A DNA stretch of 64,000 nucleotides, from positions 10,099,118 through 10,163,117 of the forward strand of contig WNKI01000001.1 of NCBI GenBank assembly GCA_015350385.1, read 5' to 3'. Of the stretch, positions 17,733 to 29,100 are shown in pieces; positions within the stretch are counted from its first letter, which is position 1; every line of letters begins with the position of its first letter. A model generated the notes under the pieces. That model was given only the letters and a program-made list of their open reading frames with translations, was not told the origin of the DNA and searched no databases. Origin of the DNA: Aculops lycopersici. Its lineage: Eukaryota; Arthropoda; Arachnida; Trombidiformes; Eriophyidae. A program made the position numbers and the translations under genes.

Positions 17733-20417
17733 ATGACAATTATATTATTCCTAATTGACACCAGTGCGTCGATGAACCAGCGTACCTATTTGGGCGCTCG
17801 GCCGACGTTACTCGATGTGGCCAAAGATGTAGTTGAGAAATTTCTCAAGGCCCGAGCTCGTGATCTAGCGAGTCGCGGCGATCGATACATGTTGATGACC
17901 TTCGAGGAGTACCCACTAAACATAAAGGCCGGATGGAAAGAGTCACATGCTGTCTTCATGAACGAACTTAAGCATCTGATGGCAACGGGAGTGACCAATA
18001 TGGGCCCAGCGCTCAAGTCCGCCTTCGATTTGCTCAACTTGAACCGCATGCAATCGGGTATTGACATGTATGGTCTAGGCAGGGCACCTTACTACTTGGA
18101 ACCCTCCATGATCATTGTGATAACCGACGGATCGTCTCTGACTTATCCAGGTGGCGTTCAGCAAACCCTGGAGCTCCCTATGCAGACAAATGCGGTTCCA
18201 GGCTCAGAGTTGACCCGAGAACCCTTTCGATGGGATCAACGACTCTTCAGCTTAGTCCTCCGACTGACAGGTGCCCCGCCGAGTGACTCCAATCCAACAG
18301 CAATTTCTAACCTTCCAGATCCTATTGGTCCAATGTGTGCCGTCACTGGCGGCCGCTCTTATCTGGTCACCACTCAGCGATCGATACTCCAGAGCATCGA
18401 AGCTCTGGTCCAAAAAGTACAGAGCGGAGTTGTTATACAATTCGAAAAGGTTGGTCCTGATCCGCCTCCAGTGGTGGAGCCTCCACCATCAACAATTATC
18501 GCAGCAAACAATGGATCTAGCACCACAACTCCTGTGATTCCAACGACTCCTGTAACTCCAACAAATCAAACAAACAATCCTCTTGCAAGTCAAACACAAC
18601 AAGACACTGAGTGGCACAGCACCAGGTCGCTAATCTACGTCCATCGAGCCTTGCAGAAGAATTTTCCCATCGGCCACTGGCCTATCCCAGAAGCCTACTG
18701 GCCGGACCAAAACCTAACTGTATTACCGCCACGAACAGCCCATCCAATAGTAAAGTTTTCCTGCGTTCAAACAGAGCCACATATGATGGATGTGCTGCCA
18801 TTTGACAAGTATGAATTAGAGTCATCGCCCCTGACCCAGTATATTCTATCCAGAAAGCAACCACATGTTGCTTGGCAAGTATTTATCACAAACTCAGGCC
18901 GAATACCGGGGGAACTTGGTGCACCCTTCGGATACCTCAAAGCTGCCACTAGTTTAAACTGTGTTAATCTACTGGTTATGCCCTACAACTATCCAGTTCT
19001 ATTACCACTCATCGACGAGATGTTGAAGAAACCCCAGTATCCGGGCAAGCCAATTCGAGAATGGAAGCCAGCGTTCGACGAGTACCTCAAGTCCATGCCT
19101 GCCTATTATGCAACCCCGTTGAAGAGAGCACTTACTCGGATGGGCGCCCAAGCGAATGTTGTGCCAGATAATCTTGAGGGTAGCATCTTTGGTTATGCAG
19201 TACATAGTAAATTGAAAGGCCACAAGAACGAGGCAAAGGCCCAATTCGAGCGCCTAGTTCAAACATTGCAACACCAAACTAAGAACCAGAATCATGATGC
19301 AGTGCGAGTCTTGCAATGCGGTAACTCTCTGAGATCTCAGGTGGAATCTACTTCTTACAATAACATGGGTTGCTTGGGGCGACCGACCCAAGCATTTTAC
19401 CACCGTTACTCGGCCATGAAACAGGAACTCAATGAGTTTAGTAACTATATGGTTAGGGTTCGTGATAAAGCAACCTTCACTTGCAATGAAAATTTGCGCA
19501 TCAAACATACATTCAGGAATCCCTATGATATTGATAGAAAAGATCTGATAGATCAGATACATTTAATGCGGATGAATCTAATGCAATCTCCATCTAGAAT
19601 TAAATTTAAGGACGAAGATCAGATGCATACATTGCCAGTATCGCAGATGGGTAACTACCAAGACTACCTAAAGAAACAACCTACTCCTTTGCGAGAGATT
19701 GAATCAACTCCAGTCAGGCAGCATATGTTTGGAAACCCCTTTAAGATAGATAAGAAGGGTATGATGGTTGATGAGGCGGATAGTTTGGGCTTGACAGATT
19801 TGGGAAGTCCCTCGCAGAAGAATAAGAAACTCAATCCAAATCAGCGACGCCGTGGTCCGCTACCCAAAGACTTTATTCTACTTAGCCAAAATGGATGGCG
19901 CCGAACTCCATCTGTCTCGCCAAACTCGTCCCCATGTCCCTCGCCAAGTCCGTCCTCACAGGTGGCTAGTGATAATGATGAATCGAACAATGGTAATAAC
20001 AAAGCTGCCCAATCAATTGAGCTACTCAACGGCAACTCGCGGAGCCCTAGCTCCTCTTCCTCCTCATCGAATTCATTTATATCAGCCTCATCAGGTGATG
20101 GTAGTTTAGCCGACACTCAGTTAGAAAGTAGCAACAGCGGTAGCAACAATAATAATATTAACAACAGCAACAACAGTCATAGCAACAATAAGCGTACACA
20201 AGGATATCTGACGTTTAGTGAGCAAGAACTGGATCTGAGGAAGGAAATTTACAAGTTAATTAAGGGTCCAAATCTAAACAACGCCGCCATCTTGAAGAAA
20301 GTCTCTCTACTTCAAGGTGACGCTAGGAAGTTCATTATACACGAGGCCATATTGGAGGCAAAGAGGTTTAAGCGAAGTAGGCTATTGCATCAGTTGAGAT
20401 TGATCAAAGACTTGTGA
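17733..20417 (+). CDS. INTS6: Integrator complex subunit 6
   Basis: 894 residues in one exon, starting MTIILFLIDTSASMNQR. INTS6 is a scaffold subunit of the Integrator complex, which terminates snRNA and many mRNA transcripts; it helps dock PP2A phosphatase. The von Willebrand A domain fills about residues 1-230, with the metal-site motif DTSAS at 9-13 and later TNMG and ITDGSS segments. A Pro/Thr linker (about 245-290) precedes the conserved middle region. Residues about 720-830 are Ser/Asn-rich low complexity. The C-terminal block at about 835-890 (LRKEIYKLIKGPNLNNA) is the conserved INTS6/SAGE1 domain. Near family length (human about 887). Confidence 0.97.
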   Translation: MTIILFLIDTSASMNQRTYLGARPTLLDVAKDVVEKFLKARARDLASRGDRYMLMTFEEYPLNIKAGWKESHAVFMNELKHLMATGVTNMGPALKSAFDLLNLNRMQSGIDMYGLGRAPYYLEPSMIIVITDGSSLTYPGGVQQTLELPMQTNAVPGSELTREPFRWDQRLFSLVLRLTGAPPSDSNPTAISNLPDPIGPMCAVTGGRSYLVTTQRSILQSIEALVQKVQSGVVIQFEKVGPDPPPVVEPPPSTIIAANNGSSTTTPVIPTTPVTPTNQTNNPLASQTQQDTEWHSTRSLIYVHRALQKNFPIGHWPIPEAYWPDQNLTVLPPRTAHPIVKFSCVQTEPHMMDVLPFDKYELESSPLTQYILSRKQPHVAWQVFITNSGRIPGELGAPFGYLKAATSLNCVNLLVMPYNYPVLLPLIDEMLKKPQYPGKPIREWKPAFDEYLKSMPAYYATPLKRALTRMGAQANVVPDNLEGSIFGYAVHSKLKGHKNEAKAQFERLVQTLQHQTKNQNHDAVRVLQCGNSLRSQVESTSYNNMGCLGRPTQAFYHRYSAMKQELNEFSNYMVRVRDKATFTCNENLRIKHTFRNPYDIDRKDLIDQIHLMRMNLMQSPSRIKFKDEDQMHTLPVSQMGNYQDYLKKQPTPLREIESTPVRQHMFGNPFKIDKKGMMVDEADSLGLTDLGSPSQKNKKLNPNQRRRGPLPKDFILLSQNGWRRTPSVSPNSSPCPSPSPSSQVASDNDESNNGNNKAAQSIELLNGNSRSPSSSSSSSNSFISASSGDGSLADTQLESSNSGSNNNNINNSNNSHSNNKRTQGYLTFSEQELDLRKEIYKLIKGPNLNNAAILKKVSLLQGDARKFIIHEAILEAKRFKRSRLLHQLRLIKDL

Positions 20418-20450
20418 TTCGATTTGTAACTAATTACAAATGGAAAATCC

Positions 20451-20456
20451 AATAAA
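20451..20456 (+). terminator. Poly(A) signal of INTS6
   Basis: Canonical AATAAA 34 bases after the INTS6 stop codon. Confidence 0.7.
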
Positions 20457-20649
20457 CTTTCACATATTTACAAGACTATTCAATCATCATTATAAACATT
20501 GCAAATTGTTTGATAGCATTAGATGAGAGCAAGGTTTATTTAACAAAAAATATATCAGCGATCGACTGGTAAATCAGCTCATTGTATATTATTGTGACTA
20601 TAAAGTTTTACTTTTTTGTTTTGATTTAAGATCTTCTATCGTGTCATGA

Positions 20650-23600
20650 TTAAAATAGTCGCGATTTAACGCGGCTTGTATCGCAGGGAACTTCGTACCA
20701 AGGGCCACATTTTAGCGACCTCTCATCGAATCTTGTTTGGGTGGGACAGTCGAAGGTCAACAGGTGGCCGGTGTTGGAGCAATGGTAGAAAGTTCGACAA
20801 GCTGTTTCGGTGTCCGGGTAGAAGCCAGCTGCTCGATCATCGCAAATAAAACCACTAGGTTTTCTGTCCACTAATTCGTTTCCTCTCTGATTCTGAGATA
20901 ACAACGAGCTTCCGGCCGCTCTGGTAATAAGATTTGCTGGCTTCACGCTGGATGCAGTTTGATAGTCGGCTGCTGTTATGTATTTTGGATAAGCCTTTCC
21001 ATTGCTCTCAAGATAATAGTTCTCTACTGGTGATAGCCGACCTGTAGAGTTATTAGCAGTTAGATCGATGGCATGAAAGTCGGTCTTGTTGTCGGAGATT
21101 GTGTCAAATAGAAGCTTGTCAAATAGTTTTCGCGTCAAGCTAGTTCCGTTGCTAGCCTTTTTCGGCTCTATCTCAGTGCTTGTCATGTTTGCTCCTTCAA
21201 TTGAATACACTATATCGTCAACTCTTCTATCGACAGAATCATCACTCTTCCTGGAAGCGCCACTTAATCTTCGCTCCAACTCATCCCTTGGAACAACTCT
21301 TTGTTTATATAGCACATTTTGCAAGGCATTGCCTAGATGGGCCAACAACAAACTATCCTTAAGCTGGTCGCCAGTTACATCCTTTGGCAGTCCGTTGTCA
21401 AATCTGTCTCTCATTGTTCCACCCAAAGTGAAACTATCCGACGCCATGTCCCAAGGTTTGACTAGGGGACTAGGCAACTGATATCTGATTGCAGCCAACA
21501 AGGCAGCTGCCTTCTTTTGCTCCAACAATCTCAAATCACTCAACAAGTTGCCAGCCCGGCCAAAGATTCCCTTCGCTGTCAGTGCAGAGTTTGCTCTGAT
21601 CGACGAGTCATTTGAGTGCAGAAGCTCGTAATAGTTTGGAGGCAGCGAGGCATTGAGCAGATCGTACATCCTACCTGTTGAATTGGAACTCGTTGGCACC
21701 TCGGACATCTCCGAATCCAGATCAGTTGAGTTGGACGCTGTCGATTGAGAGGCCAGAATGTTTTGCGCTAAATACTTTAAAGCTGATAGATTGAATCGGT
21801 ACTGATTCAACGGGTTTTGGCCTCCAACGAAGTTTTTCGTCGACGGAACCAGTTGCTCGTAGAGTTTTCTCGAGACGTGAGCTCTATTTGCTCCGCCATC
21901 AAGCAAAGCCATGGAATCGGCTTCATCGTTGACCTCATCCGAGCTCCCCAGGTATGGCGGCTTGAGTCTTGCCGAGCTGGGCATCTTTGTCTCGCTAGTC
22001 AACATGTGTTCGTCAATCAACTGTGGAAAGCTAGCAGACGACTTGTCCTCTCGTTGCTGATCACGTATGGTTTGGGCAGGCTCTGGTTGTGAACCAATAA
22101 TTGTATAGGCGGCGATAGTTTGCTTTGGCACCTCCGGCCGAGTGGTTGTCTTCATTGTTTGCTGCATAGTTGGTGTCGCAGTGTCGGCCTCCTCATCAGT
22201 CTCGTCGGTAAGAGTTGAGTCCGTATCCGTTGATTCCTCCTCCTGGGTAGTGGCCGCTAGCTTATGATTGGATGGCAAAATGGTAATACTAGCTAGATTA
22301 GCCATCAGTGAGCGAGTTGTTGGCGATGCTTCTTGGGCGGCCTTGGTAGTGGAGCTAACATCAAGCTTGTGTCTTGGAGTGCTAGCAGTATCATAGGTTT
22401 CGCCATTCCGACGCGTCGTCTCAAACGAGGGTGTGGTTTTGCCTGGCAAATCCGAACCCGAGCCTGCCTCTGTCGATTGGCTTGCCATCATGGTTTGGTA
22501 CCTTTCGGGCCAACTAGCAATGGTCTCGGCGCTGAAGAACTCGCCCGTGTTGGCAATCTGAGGCATCGGTTGCTGGTAATACCTGCGAGTCGTGGTCAAC
22601 AACTCGTTTGCCTCATTCCAGTGCGAGGTGTACTTGCTGATCGAGTCGGTTGCTCTCATGTCATTCAAGTCACTCCGACTGCTAAAGGACTCGGCGGAGG
22701 CCCATGAAGGAGTTGAGCTTGACGAGGCCAACAGGTCTTCGCTTGAGTTTGTCTTGAGTTTTTCTGTTGATGACAAGACAGTAGTCATCGTGTCGACTGA
22801 TGGTTTCGATGAGGAAGAATTTGCATTGTCACTAGAAGTAGGAGTAGCAACAGAAGTTGGCTTTAGAAGGCGAGCTATCGTGCCGACAGTCGATGCCGAG
22901 GTAGCCAATTGATGATTGGACAAGGTGGTTGCCGTTGGAATCCATCTCGACTGCGTGCCGTTTGGTGGCATACTTGTTGTGCTTGAACCCGAGCTACTTC
23001 CGCCAGAATTTTGTGCGTTTGAAGTGAGAGACATCTTCAAGGTTGTTAGTGAATCTACTTTCCCGCTCGCCTTCTTCTCAGTTTGTCCGTCGAGTCGATT
23101 TAGCACAAGCTGCGATGGCTTTGCATTGCTAGCTTGTCGCGCACGAATCAGCTGCTCAGTTATTGAGGCTGATTTGCGAGGACTTTGCCAGTTTCTTAGC
23201 GCATCGGCAGTCGTTAACTTCATCTCAGTGACTGGTCCCATAGGACTGAATAGATCCGATTGATACACCGATTTGTCAGGTAGAAGCCATGGGTACAGTG
23301 TTTCACTGTTGGACGATTTAGTGGATTTTGTAGATCGGTTCACCACTGGACTCTTGGTGCTGATTGTTGGAGTTGAAGTCGTTGTTGTGCGTGATTTTAT
23401 GTAAGTTGATGATTTTCTAGTTGTCGAGGAGCTTGGCAAGCGCGAGCTTAACTGCCAAGGTTTCTTGTCGCGATGGATGTCGCTTATTGCTGGTACAGGA
23501 AGCGGAGTTCCAATCAGCTCCATTTTGGAGTTAATCTTCCTCGATACTCCGCCGCTTGTTGTCGTGGAGGTAAGCTCTGAATCGAGTGCAAGTGATCTAC

Positions 23601-25767
23601 TGACTGCATGTGAGCCGGATAATCTACGCAGTTCATTGCCCAAAAAAGTTGACTTTCGCTCTGATTTGACCGATGCCGCGAGGGTCGAGCCACGAGGTTT
23701 AATGGTCGTGGATGTGAAAATAGGTACACCAGAAGAGGATCGTTTTGGGCTCTTGGTTCCCGTCGAAGCTGACGACGATGTTGACACCAATTGCTTCTTG
23801 GGCTTCTTCGTAGATTTTGTTAGCACTGGCGAAATGGTCGACGATGAGTCATTTAATGTAACCACTTGTTGCTTGCTTGTTGCAAGTCGTGATTTACCGC
23901 TCATCGTCATATTAGTCTGATCGTTTGTTCGTTTCTTATTTGTACTACCACTCGATGGATCTTGTTTGCTCTCCAAAACTTGCATTGGATCTTTGGGCGG
24001 TACACTGAACAACTCAGACTGTTGGTCGATTAGCTTATTGATTACCTTAACTGTATCACGCAATTGATTTCCAAAGGCAATTCTGGTTAGATTATTGATC
24101 GATGCAATCACTAGCTCCTCTCGCTTTTGCACTTGGCGCGAATCGTTGCCAAAACCGAGAGGCTTTTGGGTGGTCGAGGTTGTTGAGGTGGAATTTGTAT
24201 GTCTGTTTATGGCGGATGGTGGTTCACTGCCACCTTGTATTTGGTCGCCATTGACTTGAGCTACAACCTCAATTGTTCTGACGCCATGACTTTCGCTTTT
24301 GCTTCTCTTACTCTCACTGGTCTCGCCATTCGAGACTTTCTGATTGATGTTTGCGGCGGAAGTGGTTGATTTTGGTGGTGCCCCGGTTGTCGAGGATGAT
24401 AGCTTAAACTCTGATTTCTTCTCAGACGACTGTTTTGAAGTGCCTATCGACCCAAATCCCGGTGGCTTACCAGATGATAGTGATTGATTCTTGATTCCCT
24501 CTGTTTGTTTGCTGCTTGAGATCGTGAGTTTTGACTCGTTAGATCGCTCACTTGTGGTCTCGTTCCTCTGTGCTGGCCGTCTTGACGAAAGTTTCGCCGC
24601 CGCCGAGCCCTCAACAGGTGGATTTGGTGTCGTTGTCGAGGTGGTTGATGTTGGTGAGAGCGATGTTCGCTTGATGGTTGTCGAAGCGGAACTATTAGTT
24701 GGAAATTGAAACGGTGCCTCTGATCTGGAGGGAGTCGAGGATAGCGACTCATCGAGCGACTGGTTGTAGATGCGCCAACCACTTGTCGACATATCTTGAG
24801 GCTGATTTGACGCAAGCGGCTTGAACGAGTTACCTGCAATCGGTGTGCTATACTTGATCGGTTGCTCTTGTTTCATCTGACGCGATGGTTGATGTTGCTT
24901 TTGCATGTTCTTCTTTTGGTTAGAGGCAAACATCGTCGGCGGTGGCTCGAGTTTTTGGTGATAAGCGTGATCAATGACCGAGGCCGAGCTCTTGAGATCC
25001 ATTGTTGGCTGGTTGACTGAGGCGGCAAGCGAGTGGAGTTGCCGATTATGTTGTTGCTGTCGCTTGTGTTGCTCCAGAACTACCTGAATCGGATGCCTAC
25101 CATTGGTCAGCAAGGCCACAGGTGGTTGCTGATGTTGTTGTAGAATAGCCACATTCTCAGGCTCGTAGCCAGCGGGAATCTGTTGGTCGTTGCCGATGAT
25201 TGATAGTGGAAATTGTCCCTGCTTAAGAGGAGCTCTTTTCTCGGATTTCGAACCAAAAGCAACTTGGCCAAAGAATTGGCATAGAATAGATCTCTTGTGG
25301 CCTCCGAATGGAGCCGGAAGTACTGAGGCCAAGACAGATGAGGTCTGTTGGCAAAGGCGCGCTAGTTTTGATTGGTCTTTTGCAACCCCAGGCGCCGAGT
25401 TCTCGGCCGACATCTCGAGTTCTCCTTCGCCATCATTGAGGCCTCGGAACTCGGCCGGCAAATCGGCAGAATTAACCTGTGATCCTGATTGTTGCTGCCC
25501 GGCGATTGAGGACTTCTTTGTCACCACCTGTTGATGGCCACCCACCTGGGTCTTGCCTACGGATGGGTAGTAACCTTGAAACAAATTGTCCGAGAGCTGA
25601 TCACGGTTGTTCTTCTTATTTGGTGGATGAGTTAGAAAGGGGTTTCCAATGCGTGAGTTGCGCATAGTTAGTTTTGCGTAAGTTCGCGAACAAACGAGCA
25701 GCAATGAGGATGGAGATGGGGATGAGGAAATCGTACGATTAGCAAAACTGACTCTAAATGGATTCAT
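20650..25767 (-). CDS. Giant Ser/Thr-rich mucin-like protein with C-terminal chitin-binding (peritrophin-A) domain, main exon
   Basis: A 5.1-kb open frame; read alone from the ATG at 25767 it gives 1705 residues without a signal peptide. About 1,550 residues are low-complexity Ser, Thr, Lys and Gln, a mucin-like or disordered extracellular chain. The last about 60 residues form a type-2 chitin-binding domain (CBM14/peritrophin-A) with six cysteines, including an FICDD start, CRTFYHC and FDCPTQTRFDE. Such proteins sit in arthropod cuticle or peritrophic matrix, so secretion is expected. I therefore favour a spliced model in which this exon starts at about 25614 (acceptor AATAAG with a CTAAC branch sequence upstream), joined in frame to exons at 26188-26076 and 30071-29696. 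The domain is sure; the 5' structure is inferred. Confidence 0.87.
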   Translation of the reverse strand: MNPFRVSFANRTISSSPSPSSLLLVCSRTYAKLTMRNSRIGNPFLTHPPNKKNNRDQLSDNLFQGYYPSVGKTQVGGHQQVVTKKSSIAGQQQSGSQVNSADLPAEFRGLNDGEGELEMSAENSAPGVAKDQSKLARLCQQTSSVLASVLPAPFGGHKRSILCQFFGQVAFGSKSEKRAPLKQGQFPLSIIGNDQQIPAGYEPENVAILQQHQQPPVALLTNGRHPIQVVLEQHKRQQQHNRQLHSLAASVNQPTMDLKSSASVIDHAYHQKLEPPPTMFASNQKKNMQKQHQPSRQMKQEQPIKYSTPIAGNSFKPLASNQPQDMSTSGWRIYNQSLDESLSSTPSRSEAPFQFPTNSSASTTIKRTSLSPTSTTSTTTPNPPVEGSAAAKLSSRRPAQRNETTSERSNESKLTISSSKQTEGIKNQSLSSGKPPGFGSIGTSKQSSEKKSEFKLSSSTTGAPPKSTTSAANINQKVSNGETSESKRSKSESHGVRTIEVVAQVNGDQIQGGSEPPSAINRHTNSTSTTSTTQKPLGFGNDSRQVQKREELVIASINNLTRIAFGNQLRDTVKVINKLIDQQSELFSVPPKDPMQVLESKQDPSSGSTNKKRTNDQTNMTMSGKSRLATSKQQVVTLNDSSSTISPVLTKSTKKPKKQLVSTSSSASTGTKSPKRSSSGVPIFTSTTIKPRGSTLAASVKSERKSTFLGNELRRLSGSHAVSRSLALDSELTSTTTSGGVSRKINSKMELIGTPLPVPAISDIHRDKKPWQLSSRLPSSSTTRKSSTYIKSRTTTTSTPTISTKSPVVNRSTKSTKSSNSETLYPWLLPDKSVYQSDLFSPMGPVTEMKLTTADALRNWQSPRKSASITEQLIRARQASNAKPSQLVLNRLDGQTEKKASGKVDSLTTLKMSLTSNAQNSGGSSSGSSTTSMPPNGTQSRWIPTATTLSNHQLATSASTVGTIARLLKPTSVATPTSSDNANSSSSKPSVDTMTTVLSSTEKLKTNSSEDLLASSSSTPSWASAESFSSRSDLNDMRATDSISKYTSHWNEANELLTTTRRYYQQPMPQIANTGEFFSAETIASWPERYQTMMASQSTEAGSGSDLPGKTTPSFETTRRNGETYDTASTPRHKLDVSSTTKAAQEASPTTRSLMANLASITILPSNHKLAATTQEEESTDTDSTLTDETDEEADTATPTMQQTMKTTTRPEVPKQTIAAYTIIGSQPEPAQTIRDQQREDKSSASFPQLIDEHMLTSETKMPSSARLKPPYLGSSDEVNDEADSMALLDGGANRAHVSRKLYEQLVPSTKNFVGGQNPLNQYRFNLSALKYLAQNILASQSTASNSTDLDSEMSEVPTSSNSTGRMYDLLNASLPPNYYELLHSNDSSIRANSALTAKGIFGRAGNLLSDLRLLEQKKAAALLAAIRYQLPSPLVKPWDMASDSFTLGGTMRDRFDNGLPKDVTGDQLKDSLLLAHLGNALQNVLYKQRVVPRDELERRLSGASRKSDDSVDRRVDDIVYSIEGANMTSTEIEPKKASNGTSLTRKLFDKLLFDTISDNKTDFHAIDLTANNSTGRLSPVENYYLESNGKAYPKYITAADYQTASSVKPANLITRAAGSSLLSQNQRGNELVDRKPSGFICDDRAAGFYPDTETACRTFYHCSNTGHLLTFDCPTQTRFDERSLKCGPWYEVPCDTSRVKSRLF

Positions 25768-26075
25768 TCCAGCCACAGCTGCCGACTATCTTTCAGTCAC
25801 ATCTTCTTATCGATTCTCGCAAAAATCTCCCACGAGCCACTAAACCTTTCAAGCTACGCAGAGGTAATATTGAGAGTGAGCGCTGAGGTGAGTTGAGTTG
25901 GAGGCGAGATAGAAGCAACGTATGCATACGTTTGGAGGCATGACATTAAAGGAGCTGGTCTGGTTTAGTGGAGTTCTTCATTGAAGTTTCGCTTTATCTA
26001 GTAGGCAGAGCGGCCGGCATGTTGTATCTTTGCATAAAGAAGAGGACGGAAATTTCTTCTCAAAAGCAAACTTAC

Positions 26076-26188
26076 CCATTGACCCGAATATCCCCCTAGC
26101 GATTGCTGCTGCAAATTCGATGGCGCTAAGGCAGCGACAACCTGTTGCGTCTGTGGGCGCGTATGTTGCGCAACGCCATTGGATTCAC
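26076..26188 (-). CDS. Probable small internal exon of the chitin-binding mucin gene
   Basis: A 113-base open segment bounded by a good acceptor (a pyrimidine-rich run ending GCACAG) and a strong donor (ATGG|GTAAGT). Entered in phase 1, it encodes about 37 Gln/Ala/Ser-rich residues beginning GESNGVAQ and leaves in phase 0. That links the phase-1 exon upstream (ending 29696) to the phase-0 acceptor at 25614. Agreement of phase at all four boundaries is the evidence; no cDNA is available. Confidence 0.5.
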
Positions 26189-29100
26189 CTGTGCAATTGT
26201 ATGTATGTTGTGGTCGAGGAATGAGATGGTTCAATTGTTAGTCTTTGGGTTGAGTTGTCAGTTGGCCAGAATCAGGAGACCAAAATGCAGGTGAGTTATA
26301 GCGTTGAAAGTTCGTGTTGCGGTTCAGTTTGCATACAATTTGGCCAATGAGCTGGAAGTGTGTGCGAATCTTTCGAGTAGCTTAGTGGCTCAAGTGAAAG
26401 CAAAAGCAAAAGTTGGATTTATTGCTCAAGTTGGTCAAATGGTCGACAGTAAGAGGAATTCACAAGTTTCAGCGACAAGTGTTAGTGTGTGAGAAGAACT
26501 CTGCTTGTAACTTTTGACTGCTCGTCGCCAACTCCCACGCGTTTCCGCTACGCAACCAGAGCTGGCTAGCTAGCGAGCGAATGGAAGAATCGTTTGGTTT
26601 GGTCCAGTCCAATTCGGATGTTCGCAGCTTGTCGTCGTGGTCTGCGGTAACATCGAATGGTTGCGATTTGTTGTCTTCCGTCTCTCGGTGTTTCTCAAGC
26701 TAGGAGTCCGCACAGAGGAGCTTATGGGAAAAGTTGGCCGCCTCGGCAGTCCGATAAGCGATTTGAATGAGCAAAATAGCAAGCTAAGCGACCGAACAAA
26801 GTCTAGTTCTAGGTTCATACAGAAGGGAATAGTTTGAGTTACGTTAAGAGGATCAATTAATAGTACATTCAAATTTCTCGCCACTTTACTAGCTAGTCAT
26901 AGCTATTCTAAGCAGCAAGCTAGCTGCTGGGTCGCATCCGAGCCATCTGAAGTGGGAGGGCGCCAGGGGGAAAAGTGGCTAAGTGGCAACAACCTGTTAC
27001 ACAAAGTAACTCTCGCCCAAATGAAGAACCTTATGGTTTGCGTGACTTCCCGGCGAGTTGGCGGCGCCAGCCACTTTCTCTGTCTCCCTGTCTCTTTCTC
27101 TCTCCCTCCATTCAATTCCTTCATCATAGACAACCAATCTTCGCGGTTGTCGTCATGTTCGTTTGCATCAAAAGGCTCGCGAGGCTTGTGGTTCGGGCAT
27201 GGAATAGCAAAGGGGAGTTGAAAGGGGATTCTAAACTAGTGAGCGAAAAAGTAACCATCGACAACGAGATACAAATTGAAGTGCGAGAAACAATTGAGCT
27301 AAATTTGCACAAATTGTTCACGACTTTGGTGGCAGTTAGTGCAACACAACACAAAAAGAAACAGCCAAAGCGAAGTTGCAAATTTAGAGAGTGGGAAAAA
27401 GAATTGGAGTTCTGGAGTTTGTGAGGCGAGATGATGGCAAAGCATAAATGCAACAAAATGAAACAGATCAGATCAGAACAATCAACAAGTTGGCGTAGAA
27501 AGAATTAGCCGATTTGCTGGCAAGCGACTCTTGTCGGTCGCCGAGCTTGATTCGTTTCACTTGCTCCCAGGGCGCAGATACACCAACGTGAGCTGTGATC
27601 TTGCCCGCGGCTCTGGGTTAAGTTTACTTGGGTGCCGTTCGAATATGTCTAGTAGTGATAGTTGTTGGCGATGGTTATGAGTTTTCCTCTCGTCCAGCTC
27701 CACAGTTTTACCTCACCTCTGCTCGCCCCAGTAAGCTCATAAAGTTCGCCATCGAAAGCGCGATAGTCGTGCCGCCTGATTCATATCAAATTTACAACCG
27801 CCGCCGCTGTTGCCCATTCACAGGTGCGAGAGAACTTAGTGCTATGCCGTTGGGTCGCCGCGCAACCACTGGGCCATTGAGATTTAATTCTGGCGTTGCA
27901 TTAAATGGCGACACTGAACTAGAGCGAGTGGGCGACCAGCTAGCAGCATGAATCCAACAAGTGGCCGCCTCTCTCTCTCTCTCTCTCTCTCTCTCAACTC
28001 GATTCTATTTAAACGCCAAGGCTTCAGGAGTCGGACGATGAGTGAGCGAATCAGCGCGCAAAGTGTTGGCAAAAGAATGCGAGGAGTACAATCGATCTAA
28101 ATGCGCCAGCAAAACTTTGGCAAGCTAACTGAACACAGGCTGCTCACAAACGGCCATTAAGCGGCATGATTGATGTCTATTCAATTAGAATGATACCCCA
28201 GACGTTGCTGGTGCTTGAGCGATGATTCAATTTACTTAGTCTCGTTGGTCAGTCAGTCGATGGGTCGGTCGGTTGGTCTAAGTTTATTTGAGTAAATAGT
28301 AGTTCACCTGCCAGCCAAACGATCAAGCGAGGTTCTCGAGCTGAACCTGCTCCTCTGGTTTCATTTCAATTTTCAATGATCCGTTCGCAAAATCACCAGC
28401 TCGTAGTTGTAGTTGTTTTTACTGCAGTTGCTGTTGTTGTTGTTTGCAAATCGTCCCTCTGACCTGCTTCAGTATTGTGGCGAGCGAAACCCAGGCGCCG
28501 GCGCCACCAGTTGCTTCTCCGTCTTGGAGGCAGGAATATTGAATGGGCAGGTTGGAATCACGAATGCGCAATTGAGCGGCAAGCAGATGATCAAATAGCA
28601 ACTACGGCGACAACACGATGGATAGTCAAGAGAAGTGAAATGAAATAATAATTTAGCCTGCTTGCTTAGTTGAAGCTCGCAAGATACCGAGACGATAGCT
28701 TGAGTTAAAGTTCCTACAAAATCTAACCGTTGCCTAATGTTAAAGGTAAAGTTCAGTTTTGCTGGACGTCGGCGCTATGGTTTTTAGTCTTGGTGACTAG
28801 ATTTAGCAAGCCAAATCCACACAGGCACAGCGAGATCGTGATGCATACTGATTAGTGTTGGAGTGCAGGCGAAACGCTGCTCACTTTGCGCCAACACTTC
28901 TCACCTGTCGCCTAGTTGGTTTTGCCCCGAAGTTTGGAGGCAAACTTTGGAGTTTTGCGCTGTTGCTGCTGCTGTTGTTTGTTTTATGCGGCAACGGGAC
29001 AAATATTCACTGTTTAGTGAATGAGACGATCCAGGGCCGACTCGCACACAGGTGGTTGCATCGCGATTACTAATGGTTGCTTTGTAGTGTGGTCATCTTT

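Noticed and set aside
22333..23920. Long plus-strand frames opposite the mucin-like exon
   Set aside because: Antisense shadows of a Ser/Thr-rich coding frame; no domain.
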